IMG/VR virus record: IMGVR_UViG_3300014720_000209
Location: 1 to 22,235 of that record
From: a virus
DNA length: 22,235 bases
Reading direction: 5' to 3' (one strand)
The stretch's first letter is position 1, and the number at the start of each line of letters is the position of its first letter. The notes beneath the pieces are model-generated. The model did not search any database and was not told the DNA's origin. It was given only the letters and a program-made list of their open reading frames with translations. The translations under genes were made by a program, and so were the position numbers. Below, one piece after another: positions 1-6,352 of this stretch.

Positions 1-106
1 AGATATTGAACAAACAATAAGAACAAGAGTGATGAATCCATTTGAATATGAGATTACAATACCTAATTTTGAGGATGTGGAAATAATAGACATTTATAAC
101 ATATGA
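1..106 (+). CDS. C-terminal end of an unknown protein (cut by left edge)
   Basis: An open frame enters from the left edge and ends at TGA 104-106. It encodes about 34 residues ending in PNFEDVEIIDIYNI. The acidic, strand-like tail has no motif I can assign. The stop overlaps the start of the next gene (ATGA at 103-106), the usual arrangement of translationally coupled phage genes, which supports it being a real gene end. It could be a virion structural protein by position, but nothing in the visible part proves it. Confidence 0.55.
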   Translation, partial: DIEQTIRTRVMNPFEYEITIPNFEDVEIIDIYNI

Positions 107-210
107 ACCTACAAGAAAACATACAGAAAATTAAACAAATGATGGGACTTCTTACTGAAGATGAGGTGACGGACTTCCTTCGTCAAATTCAAGAATTGGA
201 AAAAGAATAA
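103..210 (+). CDS. Small tagged protein, 35 aa
   Basis: This tiny gene starts at ATG 103, overlapping the upstream stop by ATGA, and ends at TAA 208-210 just before a strong terminator. The first 20 residues are MNLQENIQKIKQMMGLLTED, an amphipathic helix ending in L-T-E-D. That matches the general pattern of the N-terminal tags seen through the window (hydrophobic-x-E then a polar residue). The remaining 15 residues are a charged helix. Function is unknown; it may be an internal virion peptide. Being last in its operon and coupled by overlap makes it credible despite its length. Confidence 0.6.
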   Translation: MNLQENIQKIKQMMGLLTEDEVTDFLRQIQELEKE

Positions 211-218
211 TAAAAATG

Positions 219-248
219 AAACCCCCTACATAAAGTGGGGGGGTTTTT
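219..248 (+). terminator. Rho-independent terminator
   Basis: AAACCCCC (219-226) pairs with GGGGGTTT (239-246) across a 12-nt loop and runs into a T tract. It closes the operon that enters from the left edge. Confidence 0.85.
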
Positions 249-268
249 ATGAAAGGGTTTGAACGATA

Positions 269-275
269 TATTTAT
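269..275 (+). promoter_or_regulatory. TATTTAT late-promoter-like element
   Basis: TATTTAT lies 17 nt before ATG 293 and directly after a terminator, so a new transcript must begin here. It is one of 15 such start-proximal copies. No Shine-Dalgarno sequence is visible between the element and the ATG. Confidence 0.6.
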
Positions 276-292
276 TATTAAAATAAATTCTC

Positions 293-1630
293 ATGAAAAA
301 AATTGTTAAGCTCACAGAGTCGGATTTGTATAACATAATTCGTAAAACCCTTTCTGAAGACGCTCCTGAACCTGTCCCATCAAATACCGAAGCCGGAAGA
401 GCCGCGAAATTTTTGTTCGACGAAAATGAAACTAAGTTCGACCCTGAAACTACCGAACTCGCCAAAAAATTCTTAAGAGATGGAATCAAAAGTTCGATTC
501 CAACCATTCGTAAGTTTCATAATGACCCTCAATTCAAAATGCCTCCCGTGGTAACCTTCCATGTTGGCACATCTTCAACAGGTGACTTTAGAACCAACAA
601 ATCCGTTGCTGAGAAAAGGATGTCTTATCTTACGGACATTTATTTGGATATTATGAATAGTTTTGGGGTAAGAGATGATGTTGCGTACAAACTATTGGTT
701 CAGAGTAATAAATCATATACTCCATCAAAAATTGACAGAGATTTTTATGACCCTTCAAAGGTTAGCCCCAATGATAAGGAAAGAATTGCGACCATAGTTG
801 TTCGTCCAATCACTACTCAAGGAAAGAATATTAGGGATATTGGTAGAATCAGTGGTGGGTTAATTGATGCCGCTTCAATTGTGAATACGTGGCTTTACGA
901 CAACGTTGATGAAAAGGGAATCCTTCAAGGTATAAAACAGCTTCAAACCTATTCGGACATCAAAGACCTTGATAGAACTTTAATCGATGCGAGAATGGGT
1001 TCACTTCAACGTTACTTGAATCGTGAGTTGAGTAACTACCCTGAGATTAAAAGACAAATTGTTAATCACTTGAATCAAATTGCGAAGAGAAGTTCCAAAT
1101 CCGCAATTGCTAATTTGGTGGGTGATACTTTGTCAATTATTCTTGAAAACAAAAAGGTCGTAAAACTTACTGAGTCGGAACTAGTTGGATTGATACAACA
1201 AGTTATCAGTGAACAAGAAACTTCACCCGAATGTCAAAAAATTATTCGTAAAATCGAATCTCATAAGTCCATGGGTAATCGTTTGATTTCCTTAGTTCCA
1301 AGAAAATATCGTGACACATTCCAACAAATTTTCGAAATGGGAATGGAAGATGGTCCTGAGGCGTTCAGAAACGCGATTCCTCAAGAGTTCAAACAAAAGT
1401 TCGAAAAAGTAATTTCAACACTCAAAAAACCCAAAACAGATGCAGAACTTGAATCGATGATTTCAAAGATTGAAAGTGATGCACAACAAATCAAAGAACA
1501 ATTTTACGGTCCATCTTGGCTCATGCCAACGATTATGATTGCGGGAGCACTTTTCATTTTGGTACTCTTAATTATTGGCTTGAAAAATAACGCTGGTGAA
1601 TATTGTGGGCAATCAGTTTGGTGGAACTAA
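293..1630 (+). CDS. Double-tagged putative internal virion polyprotein, 445 aa
   Basis: The protein starts with a tag, MKKIVKLTES then IIRKTLSE|D at residues 15-23, that ends in L-S-E like a T4 prohead-protease site. A second near-copy lies inside at residues 287-307 (KKVVKLTESE ... QQVISE|Q), preceded by I-L-E|N at 283-285. The middle part (residues 30-285) is unknown. The C-terminal part is mostly charged helix and carries one membrane segment at about residues 412-432, followed by a short tail ending CGQSVWWN. I read it as a fusion of two tagged genes, possibly cut by the phage prohead protease into two mature proteins. It is a single-gene unit between a terminator plus TATTTAT upstream and a terminator downstream. 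Function of the mature pieces is unknown. Confidence 0.85.
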   Translation: MKKIVKLTESDLYNIIRKTLSEDAPEPVPSNTEAGRAAKFLFDENETKFDPETTELAKKFLRDGIKSSIPTIRKFHNDPQFKMPPVVTFHVGTSSTGDFRTNKSVAEKRMSYLTDIYLDIMNSFGVRDDVAYKLLVQSNKSYTPSKIDRDFYDPSKVSPNDKERIATIVVRPITTQGKNIRDIGRISGGLIDAASIVNTWLYDNVDEKGILQGIKQLQTYSDIKDLDRTLIDARMGSLQRYLNRELSNYPEIKRQIVNHLNQIAKRSSKSAIANLVGDTLSIILENKKVVKLTESELVGLIQQVISEQETSPECQKIIRKIESHKSMGNRLISLVPRKYRDTFQQIFEMGMEDGPEAFRNAIPQEFKQKFEKVISTLKKPKTDAELESMISKIESDAQQIKEQFYGPSWLMPTIMIAGALFILVLLIIGLKNNAGEYCGQSVWWN

Positions 1631-1651
1631 AAGGTAATTAACCCCTCTAAC

Positions 1652-1679
1652 ACCCTCCCCACAAAGGAGGGTTTTTTTT
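1652..1679 (+). terminator. Rho-independent terminator
   Basis: ACCCTCC (1652-1658) pairs with GGAGGGT (1666-1672), followed by eight T residues. It ends the 293-1630 transcript. Confidence 0.9.
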
Positions 1680-1680
1680 A

Positions 1681-1700
1681 AGTGGTCGATTATGACCACT
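1681..1700. repeat. Perfect inverted repeat upstream of a late-type element
   Basis: AGTGGTC at 1681-1687 and GACCACT at 1694-1700 are perfect complements with a 6-nt centre. It sits between the terminator and the TATTTAT at 1706, where an operator would lie. It has no useful T tract, so it is not a simple terminator. Confidence 0.6.
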
Positions 1701-1705
1701 TTAAC

Positions 1706-1712
1706 TATTTAT
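1706..1712 (+). promoter_or_regulatory. TATTTAT late-promoter-like element
   Basis: TATTTAT lies only 5 nt before ATG 1718. This spacing argues for the 1718 start rather than the in-frame ATG at 1682, and implies a leaderless or nearly leaderless mRNA if the element is a promoter. Confidence 0.55.
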
Positions 1713-1717
1713 GGTTA

Positions 1718-2056
1718 ATGAAAAAAGTTGTCAAATTAACCGAAAAAGACCTCTCAAGAATTATTGAGAAGGTAATTTTAGAACAGGAAACGATTAATTT
1801 ACCCACAAAAGGGTTAAAACCTGTATTTGAACCCTCGAAAGTATCACAGATAAAGTCTCAGGCGAATGACTTAGCGGGTAATAATCTTATTATGATGAAG
1901 GTCTTACGGGCGATGAAGCAAGTTGACCCTGAGGCGTATCACATGATTACTAAGGGTACTGACCCTGTCGAGAGGACTCCTGTTGGTGACGCCGTAATTG
2001 GTGGTACGCTCATTTCTCTGATATACACATTGGTACAAGAATTAAAGGGAGAATAA
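1718..2056 (+). CDS. Tagged putative internal virion protein, 112 aa
   Basis: The start at 1718 gives MKKVVKLTEKDLSRIIEKV followed by ILE|QET. It is the closest relative in the window of the internal tag at residues 287-307 of the preceding gene (KKVVKLTE in both, and both end I-x-E-Q-E-T). An upstream in-frame ATG at 1682 would add 12 residues and hide the tag, so I reject it. The C-terminal end (about residues 90-108) is hydrophobic (VIGGTLISLIYTLV) and probably forms one membrane segment. It is followed after 2 nt by another tagged gene. Function is unknown. Confidence 0.75.
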   Translation: MKKVVKLTEKDLSRIIEKVILEQETINLPTKGLKPVFEPSKVSQIKSQANDLAGNNLIMMKVLRAMKQVDPEAYHMITKGTDPVERTPVGDAVIGGTLISLIYTLVQELKGE

Positions 2057-2058
2057 TC

Positions 2059-2214
2059 ATGAAGATTATTATATCTGAGAGTCAGTACAACAGATTGATT
2101 GAAACCAACTCCAAAACAGAAATTAAGGAGAGGTGTTGGAAAGGTTATACCCAAAAGGGTATGAAAACCATGTTTGGGAAGAGATATCCTAACTGTGTTA
2201 AGAAAACAAAATGA
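2059..2214 (+). CDS. Small tagged protein with two cysteines, 51 aa
   Basis: The gene lies 2 nt after the previous stop and overlaps the next start by ATGA (2211-2214). It begins MKIIISESQYNRLIE|TN, a short tag ending in L-I-E. The rest is basic, CWKGYTQKGMKTMFGKRYPN then CVKKTK. The pattern C-x(5)-G-x-K-x(2)-F-G-K-x(2)-PNC-V-K is one I associate with small proteins of marine and Bacteroidota phages, but I cannot name a function. The two cysteines (residues 26 and 46) suggest a small disulfide- or metal-stabilised fold. Confidence 0.75.
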   Translation: MKIIISESQYNRLIETNSKTEIKERCWKGYTQKGMKTMFGKRYPNCVKKTK

Positions 2215-2699
2215 AAGTTATATTAACTCCCGAACAAAAAGAGGCTTTGAAGACCAAGCTTATTAGCATGGGTTATAAAACCGCTCGCAAAGTATTCGGT
2301 AGTGAAGAAAAAATTTTGGAGTTGATTTTCGACGGAGATGTAAGACGAATGTTAAAGGAGTTGGTGAAAGAACCTCCTTCCATTTTAACGGACGAGAAAT
2401 TATACATCCACCGTCTGATGATTCCTGGTTGGGATTTACCTAAGAAAAATTATTACTCATATTTTTTAGGAAGGTACTTGGTAAATTATCATAACAAAAG
2501 GCTTCCTATGATGGTTACAGTTTCCACCCGACCAACTTTAGCCGATTATCATCGAGTAGACGGAACCACTTCTTATTTCAGTGGGATAAGTGCTCCGATA
2601 GTTGGATTGGGTCCGTCGGATTTTGTAAGTAAAAATCTATTATTGAAAAAAGAGAGGATGTCAGTTCTAAAAAGAGTGATGGACGAGTACGATTTGTAA
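2211..2699 (+). CDS. Unknown protein with tag-like N-terminus, 162 aa
   Basis: The start overlaps the previous stop (ATGA), so translation is probably coupled. The N-terminus, MKVILTPEQKEALKTKLISM, resembles the tag family (MKxIL-T/S-x-E/S-Q) but has no clear hydrophobic-x-E cleavage site. It may be an uncleaved or decayed version. The body is a soluble mixed alpha/beta protein with no motif I recognise. Four tagged genes lie head to tail here (1718-3079), suggesting co-production of virion components. Confidence 0.7.
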   Translation: MKVILTPEQKEALKTKLISMGYKTARKVFGSEEKILELIFDGDVRRMLKELVKEPPSILTDEKLYIHRLMIPGWDLPKKNYYSYFLGRYLVNYHNKRLPMMVTVSTRPTLADYHRVDGTTSYFSGISAPIVGLGPSDFVSKNLLLKKERMSVLKRVMDEYDL

Positions 2700-2740
2700 C
2701 ATCCAACTAAATCTACATAGGGATTCAAAATTTAATTTAT

Positions 2741-3079
2741 ATGAAATATCAAGTATCTGAACAACAACTTTTTCCCCTCATAGATGGACTCATGAAAAAA
2801 ATCTATGGGGATATTTCTTTCGGACCAATTTCAAATTCCAAAATACGGAACATACAAGGTTCTTCCTCATGGAGATATTACGACCCAGAATACCCCCCAT
2901 TTACAATTGAATTAGACGACAATGGTAAAGTGATTTCAATGTCGAGAAATTTTACTCCATTCGAACACAAGAAAATTATGAAGTTGACAGGACTTGACGA
3001 AAAAACTATACTTAAAATATTCTTCAAGTTCAATTTCAATTTAGACTTTGCCGATGACTTCGAATTTTTACATACTTAA
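2741..3079 (+). CDS. Unknown protein, 112 aa
   Basis: It begins MKYQVSEQQLFPLIDGLMKK, a diverged relative of the tags (MKxxxSEQQL). The sequence just before the start reads TTTAATTTATATG, a weak variant of the TATTTAT element. The body has a strand-rich section (YYDPEYPPFTIELDDNGKV) and a C-terminal helix with alternating F/N/D residues (KIFFKFNFNLDF). Similar architecture (a helix after F-x-x-L/I-x-x-hydrophobic-K-K, then a short strand region) recurs in the genes at 5376 and 5666, so these may be one small diverged family. Function is unknown. Confidence 0.65.
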   Translation: MKYQVSEQQLFPLIDGLMKKIYGDISFGPISNSKIRNIQGSSSWRYYDPEYPPFTIELDDNGKVISMSRNFTPFEHKKIMKLTGLDEKTILKIFFKFNFNLDFADDFEFLHT

Positions 3080-3218
3080 TTTTACGGATGAAAAACTCCT
3101 TCTTGAATACGAAGGTATCGTAAAAAATGGTGTCAAAACACAATCTTCTTGGATAGGAAAACAATTATTGAAACAAGAAATTATTAGGAGAGGTCTTCTT
3201 TTACCCCATTACGGATAA
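3054..3218 (+). CDS. Small protein containing an IVKNGVKT motif, 54 aa
   Basis: An ATG at 3054 lies inside the end of the previous gene and opens a 54-codon frame ending at TAA 3216-3218. Residues 18-30 read LEYEGIVKNGVKT, which resembles the repeated motif (EDTIQNGVKxT, TVKNGVKET) of the convergent gene on the other strand. The C-terminal half is basic and hydrophobic, ending GLLLPHYG. It overlaps the convergent gene by 35 nt. No function is known; the shared motif with its neighbour is the best evidence that it is real. Confidence 0.5.
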   Translation: MTSNFYILNFTDEKLLLEYEGIVKNGVKTQSSWIGKQLLKQEIIRRGLLLPHYG

Positions 3219-3894
3219 CCTCACTCACTCTTGTTTGAGATTGTTTCTCATAACCCCAAATTTCCTTGATTCCTGACTCGATGACACTATCAACAAAGGT
3301 TGGATGGTTGTCAACACATCTCCAATTTGTTTCTTTGACACCATTCTTAACCGTCTGAACCACTTCTCGTAATCGATGATGTTCTTCCATGTAGGTTTCT
3401 TTCACCCCATTTTGAATGGTGTCTTCAACTTCGTTATTCTGTTTTGGTGATTCAAATTGATGAATTTTCTTACCTTTTTTACTGACAAAACCCAAATATC
3501 CGCCCGGTGTTGTTTTTTTTACACCATTTTGAATGGTGTCCTCAGCTTCAAAATCAATAAACCCATTGCCAGCTTGGGTGTGTTTCACCCCATTTTGAAT
3601 AGTGTCCTCAGCGAAAACAAATTGTTGGAATTTTAGACCTCTGGTGTGTTTCACCTCATTTTGAATGGTGTCCTCAGCCCATTCGGTGATAAACTTTTGG
3701 TTTTCAATCAAATCCATGGAAAAAAACTTGAAAATTTTCTCAAAGAAATAGTAATTGTACCAAAGAACCCCTTCCTTTGATAACTCAAACACCCATTTCT
3801 TTTGGTCAGTGAATATTAACCACAAACTTCCTTTGTGTCGGTAGAAATCCGCACCCTCAACAAAATCTTCGAAAAAAGTAAACATATGTTTCAT
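3184..3894 (-). CDS. Peptide-repeat protein with EDTIQNGVK repeats, 236 aa
   Basis: I start it at the ATG at 3894, just after a host-type promoter, rather than at 3930. Residues 1-70 form a compact domain rich in aromatic residues (SLWLIFTDQKKWVFEL, LWYNYYFFEKIF). From residue 74 the protein has seven copies of a short motif: four near-identical (EDTIQNxVKxT at 74, 96, 118, 157) and three diverged (TVKNGVKET at 181, VIESGIKEI at 204, VIRNGVKED at 226). The segments between motifs vary freely in sequence and length (11-28 residues). I do not know the function; possibilities are tandem binding peptides or a fast-evolving surface. Its own promoter class suggests early expression. Confidence 0.75.
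   Translation of the reverse strand: MKHMFTFFEDFVEGADFYRHKGSLWLIFTDQKKWVFELSKEGVLWYNYYFFEKIFKFFSMDLIENQKFITEWAEDTIQNEVKHTRGLKFQQFVFAEDTIQNGVKHTQAGNGFIDFEAEDTIQNGVKKTTPGGYLGFVSKKGKKIHQFESPKQNNEVEDTIQNGVKETYMEEHHRLREVVQTVKNGVKETNWRCVDNHPTFVDSVIESGIKEIWGYEKQSQTRVSEVIRNGVKEDLS
3193..3675 (-). repeat. Seven coding repeats of about 30 nt
   Basis: On the plus strand the repeats read roughly TTTCACCCCATTTTGAATGG followed by TGTCCTCAGC, at irregular spacing of about 60-120 nt. Four copies are near identical at DNA level and the three nearest the 3' end of the gene are diverged. They encode the EDTIQNGVK motifs. Confidence 0.8.
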
Positions 3895-3899
3895 ACCAT

Positions 3900-3931
3900 C
3901 AAATATACAACATAAAAAATGACTCACCAAA
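3900..3931 (-). promoter_or_regulatory. Bacteroidota-type promoter, TTTG-N20-TATATTTG
   Basis: On the minus strand TTTG (3931-3928) is followed after exactly 20 nt by TATATTTG (3907-3900), matching the Bacteroidota consensus TTTG / TAnnTTTG. The start codon at 3894 follows after 5 nt, so the mRNA has almost no leader. Confidence 0.75.
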
Positions 3932-3949
3932 TAACTTCACCTGTCGAGG

Positions 3950-3956
3950 TATTTAT
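3950..3956 (+). promoter_or_regulatory. TATTTAT late-promoter-like element
   Basis: The context is GAGGTATTTATC, 11 nt before ATG 3968. It lies head to head with the host-type promoter at 3900-3931, so the 73-nt divergent region serves one gene of each class. Confidence 0.6.
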
Positions 3957-3967
3957 CTGATATTGCT

Positions 3968-4861
3968 ATGTCAAAAATGAAAATAGTCGTCAACCAGAAC
4001 CAATTCGAGCGTCTACAAGAAATTCAAGAAAAAGACCAAGTCAATCAAATTTTGGTCGAGTCTTTGGATGAATCGGATTATTACGAATTGGGAGTTGAGT
4101 ATATTAGGGATTGGATAAAGAAAAATAATATAAAACTTCCACAACCAAAAGTTCCGATGTCTTGGGTCTTAAAAAATTATGGGAATGATATTGTCTCATC
4201 GTTGGATATGGCTCTTGAAAGAGGTTTTCGTTCGGGTTTGATGTCAATTGGGTCTATTGGTAAGGCAGCATTATTGAAAGGGTTTGTGGAAGACCCCACT
4301 ATTAGTAGGGAGGGTACTTTTACTGAGAAATATGGTCCTTTATTGAAAAAAATGTCAAAATTTTATTTACCCGATTATGTGGAATTGGGTAATATAAATG
4401 AGTCCTCTTCTTGGGATGCCACAGTTGCTTTCACTTTTGACCCTGATGCTGTTCTAAAAAAAGGAAAAGTAAGTGAGTTGAGAAAATTTAAACAAGGAAT
4501 TGTCGAGAGCAACTTATTTAAGGTATTAGGATTGAAACAGGGGAAATCAAAGGCTCATGGTGGTGTGGATTTGAATGTCAAGTTCTACCCCAAATATGAT
4601 TGGTACGAGGAGGTTGCCCCAAGTCTGATTAAAACAATCAAGAAAAATTTGAATACAAACAAACAGATTTGGCAAATTAAGAGAAATACGGGTGTTTTTG
4701 AATATGGGTTCTCCCCTTTGAAAATTTATGTACACTATAATTTTAGAATTAAAAAGGGTGATAACTCCTTCTATGATTGGGAAAGAGAACTAAACAAACT
4801 TTTACTTGATTTGGGATATGAGTTTCCCGATGCGGTATATTCTATCGAAACAAAATACTAA
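3968..4861 (+). CDS. Tagged unknown protein, 297 aa
   Basis: The start at 3968 is the first ATG after the TATTTAT; an in-frame ATG at 3977 would give MKIVVNQNQFERLQE, which resembles the other tags more closely and is an alternative. A longer N-terminal helix follows and ends QILVE|SLDES (residues 27-36), a possible hydrophobic-x-E cleavage site. The rest appears soluble. It includes a glycine-rich stretch (residues 87-106) and a strand-rich C-terminal half with many aromatic residues (KFYPKYDWYEE, IYVHYNFRI). No family recognised. It leads a run of four genes separated by 2 nt or overlapping. Confidence 0.75.
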   Translation: MSKMKIVVNQNQFERLQEIQEKDQVNQILVESLDESDYYELGVEYIRDWIKKNNIKLPQPKVPMSWVLKNYGNDIVSSLDMALERGFRSGLMSIGSIGKAALLKGFVEDPTISREGTFTEKYGPLLKKMSKFYLPDYVELGNINESSSWDATVAFTFDPDAVLKKGKVSELRKFKQGIVESNLFKVLGLKQGKSKAHGGVDLNVKFYPKYDWYEEVAPSLIKTIKKNLNTNKQIWQIKRNTGVFEYGFSPLKIYVHYNFRIKKGDNSFYDWERELNKLLLDLGYEFPDAVYSIETKY

Positions 4862-4863
4862 CA

Positions 4864-5379
4864 ATGAAAAAAATATTAAGTGAATCGGAAAAAAATGAGA
4901 TTCGTAAATTATACTACGAGTCTGATGAAGACCAAATTAGAAATCTATTAGACAACGAAGAGTTTAGGCAAATTTTTACTGATTTTTCCTCAGGAAGAAT
5001 CACTGAGAAAGAGATGGAGATGAAGGTCAAAATTATGCTTTTGGGTGAAGAAGTAAAATACCTGAGGGAGATATTCGAAGATTACCCCCACATTGCCGAG
5101 AGAGTAAAAGATTCTGATGTTGTTGAAATGGCAAGAGACACCATCCGTACTGTCAATAATAATTCAGATGCGTTCTTTGGTAATTATGGGGATTTGAATA
5201 TGTTACCCAAACACGCTTATTCCACAATGATTATTGCCGGTTTAATTAAAAGACTTGAAGATATGTATCCTGAACTCAAACGTGATTTGGATTGGTCTGG
5301 TGATTTTATTAATTACATGAAATTTTTCCACGACGACATTCTCTTCGGTGGTTTTGATGAGCTAAACATGGACTTATGA
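4864..5379 (+). CDS. Tagged unknown protein, 171 aa
   Basis: It begins MKKILSESEKNEIRKLYYES, a second subtype of the tag (S-E-S-E-K-N/D-x-I-R-x-L-Y-E) shared with the genes at 13332 and 13610. The rest is largely helical and acidic, with no recognised domain. It lies 2 nt after the previous gene and its stop overlaps the next start (ATGA at 5376-5379), so it belongs to the same operon. Probable internal virion protein by its N-terminus only. Confidence 0.75.
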   Translation: MKKILSESEKNEIRKLYYESDEDQIRNLLDNEEFRQIFTDFSSGRITEKEMEMKVKIMLLGEEVKYLREIFEDYPHIAERVKDSDVVEMARDTIRTVNNNSDAFFGNYGDLNMLPKHAYSTMIIAGLIKRLEDMYPELKRDLDWSGDFINYMKFFHDDILFGGFDELNMDL

Positions 5380-5669
5380 ATTTTCACAACGCATCGGAAA
5401 GACCAAGTGAGTTTTTGGATGGACTACTTAAAAAAGTGGTTCCACCGTACCTTGACGTTGTTGAAGTTGAGGGTGACCCCACCATTGTGGAGTTGTATGA
5501 AAAAACTAATAAGCAAGTCCCTGTCATTCGATGGTACAGAACCAAAAGTACTTTTAGTTTGAGAAAGGACATTAAAAACAAATTTGACAAATACGTGCCT
5601 TTGAAAGAACAAGAGTTTGAGCAGGTATTCAAAAATTGGTTTCTCAAACACTATCGAATGGTAATATGA
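5376..5669 (+). CDS. Small unknown protein, 97 aa
   Basis: The start overlaps the previous stop and the stop overlaps the next start (ATGA at 5666-5669), so it is coupled on both sides. It has an N-terminal helix (EFLDGLLKKVVPPYLDVVEV), a central strand region and a C-terminal segment FEQVFKNWFLKHYRM. The N-terminus is similar in layout to the next gene (EKFLSTILKKDFPEIYMLDV), suggesting the two are diverged tandem copies. The C-terminal W-F pair resembles the end of the protein at 8112 (LEYLLRDWFEKK). Function is unknown. Confidence 0.7.
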   Translation: MNFHNASERPSEFLDGLLKKVVPPYLDVVEVEGDPTIVELYEKTNKQVPVIRWYRTKSTFSLRKDIKNKFDKYVPLKEQEFEQVFKNWFLKHYRMVI

Positions 5670-5938
5670 CGGACGCTTCATCTGTTGAGAAATTCTTGAG
5701 TACAATCCTCAAAAAGGACTTTCCTGAGATTTATATGCTCGATGTACAAGGTCCATTGGGTGGTGATGACATGGACGACAGGTTTATGAAAAAACTAGGA
5801 ATCCACATTTGGTTTGACAAAAAAAGAATCGCTAATTTGAGTGAAGAAGAAATGAATGAACTCACTTACAAAATCAATCAAACCATTCACAAGTTTTCAC
5901 CCTTTATCACCGCAGACTACTTTGTTCGTTTCAACTGA
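5666..5938 (+). CDS. Small unknown protein, 90 aa
   Basis: I choose ATG 5666, which overlaps the upstream stop, over an in-frame ATG at 5636 inside the previous gene. The N-terminal helix and following strand (FLSTILKKDFPEIYMLDVQG) align with the preceding gene (FLDGLLKKVVPPYLDVVEVE), consistent with a small duplicated family. It contains an acidic turn (GGDDMDDRF) and a C-terminal helix plus FITADYFVRFN. It ends the operon that starts at 3968. No terminator hairpin is visible after it. Confidence 0.7.
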   Translation: MTDASSVEKFLSTILKKDFPEIYMLDVQGPLGGDDMDDRFMKKLGIHIWFDKKRIANLSEEEMNELTYKINQTIHKFSPFITADYFVRFN

Positions 5939-5974
5939 TATTGAGTTATCGTAATAAAAACCTATTATTTTTCT

Positions 5975-6142
5975 ATGGAAGATTTAGGAACAATTCAATA
6001 CACGGACGCTAAAATCACCTTGATAAGTCCAAACGGTAAGAAAGAAATTTATACAATACAAAAAAACCCCACGTATGAGGTGGGGACTGTCTTTGTCAAA
6101 TTCAAAGGTATGATTTACTTCCTGTACAAAACGGTGGGTTAA
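5975..6142 (+). CDS. Small basic beta-rich protein, 55 aa
   Basis: A 55-codon frame runs from ATG 5975 to TAA 6140-6142. It encodes a strand-rich peptide (ITLISPNGKKEIYTIQ, GTVFVKFKGMIYFLYKTVG) that looks like a small barrel or hairpin fold. The stop overlaps the stop of the convergent basic-protein gene by 4 nt, the same tight convergent arrangement used elsewhere in the window. A hairpin lies inside the frame (CCCCAC 6067-6072 with GTGGGG 6080-6085) without a T tract. Function is unknown. Confidence 0.6.
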   Translation: MEDLGTIQYTDAKITLISPNGKKEIYTIQKNPTYEVGTVFVKFKGMIYFLYKTVG

Positions 6143-6273
6143 CCCTGACCGTTGTAACCCTTGCGATAGAGTTTGGATTTCTTGTTCTTGGAAGTCTTGG
6201 TCTTCGAGTGAACACCAGGACGTGAAACTTTTGACTTGGTTTTGACAGAGGAGGCGGAAGAAGATTTTGCCAT
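6139..6273 (-). CDS. Tiny basic SRPGVHxKTK protein, copy 1, 44 aa
   Basis: The product starts MAKSSSASSVKTKSKVSRPG and continues VHSKTKTSKNKKSK then LYRKGYNGQG. It is extremely rich in lysine and serine. A second gene at 15321-15461 encodes a paralogue sharing KVSRPGVHxKTKxS and SKLYxK...GQG at the end, so the family is real although short. I recognise this as a recurrent small protein of Bacteroidota phages but know no function; nucleic-acid binding or DNA condensation is an inference from charge. A host-type promoter lies 34 nt upstream. Confidence 0.8.
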   Translation of the reverse strand: MAKSSSASSVKTKSKVSRPGVHSKTKTSKNKKSKLYRKGYNGQG

Positions 6274-6306
6274 TTGAAAATTTAGTTTTAGTTTTGTTTA
6301 ACATTC

Positions 6307-6338
6307 CAAAGGTAATAAAAAAGTTTGAAATGAACAAA
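6307..6338 (-). promoter_or_regulatory. Bacteroidota-type promoter, TTTG-N20-TACCTTTG
   Basis: On the minus strand TTTG (6338-6335), 20 nt, then TACCTTTG (6314-6307). It drives the tiny basic protein starting at 6273, leaving a leader of roughly 30 nt. Confidence 0.65.
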
Positions 6339-6352
6339 TCGTCAGAAAAATC

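Noticed and set aside
560-720. OmpA-like peptidoglycan-binding motif in the 293-1630 protein
   Set aside because: The stretch HVGTSSTGDFRTN...AEKRM followed by a G-V loosely recalls the OmpA signature (GHTDxxG...N...RA), but spacing and key residues differ too much to name the domain.
1682-1717. Longer N-terminus for the 1718 gene
   Set aside because: The extra 12 codons cover an inverted repeat and the TATTTAT element and would bury the tag.
3400-3680. Regularly recurring 30-nt repeats that look at first like a CRISPR array
   Set aside because: The spacing is irregular, the repeats are not palindromic, and they encode a conserved peptide in one open reading frame.
6064-6086. Hairpin CCCCAC/GTGGGG as a terminator
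   Set aside because: It lies within the open frame of 5975-6142 and is not followed by a T tract.
5984-6337. 117-codon minus-strand frame
   Set aside because: It runs antisense through 5975-6142 and across the tiny basic gene in another frame; the paralogy of the basic gene decides in favour of 6139-6273.
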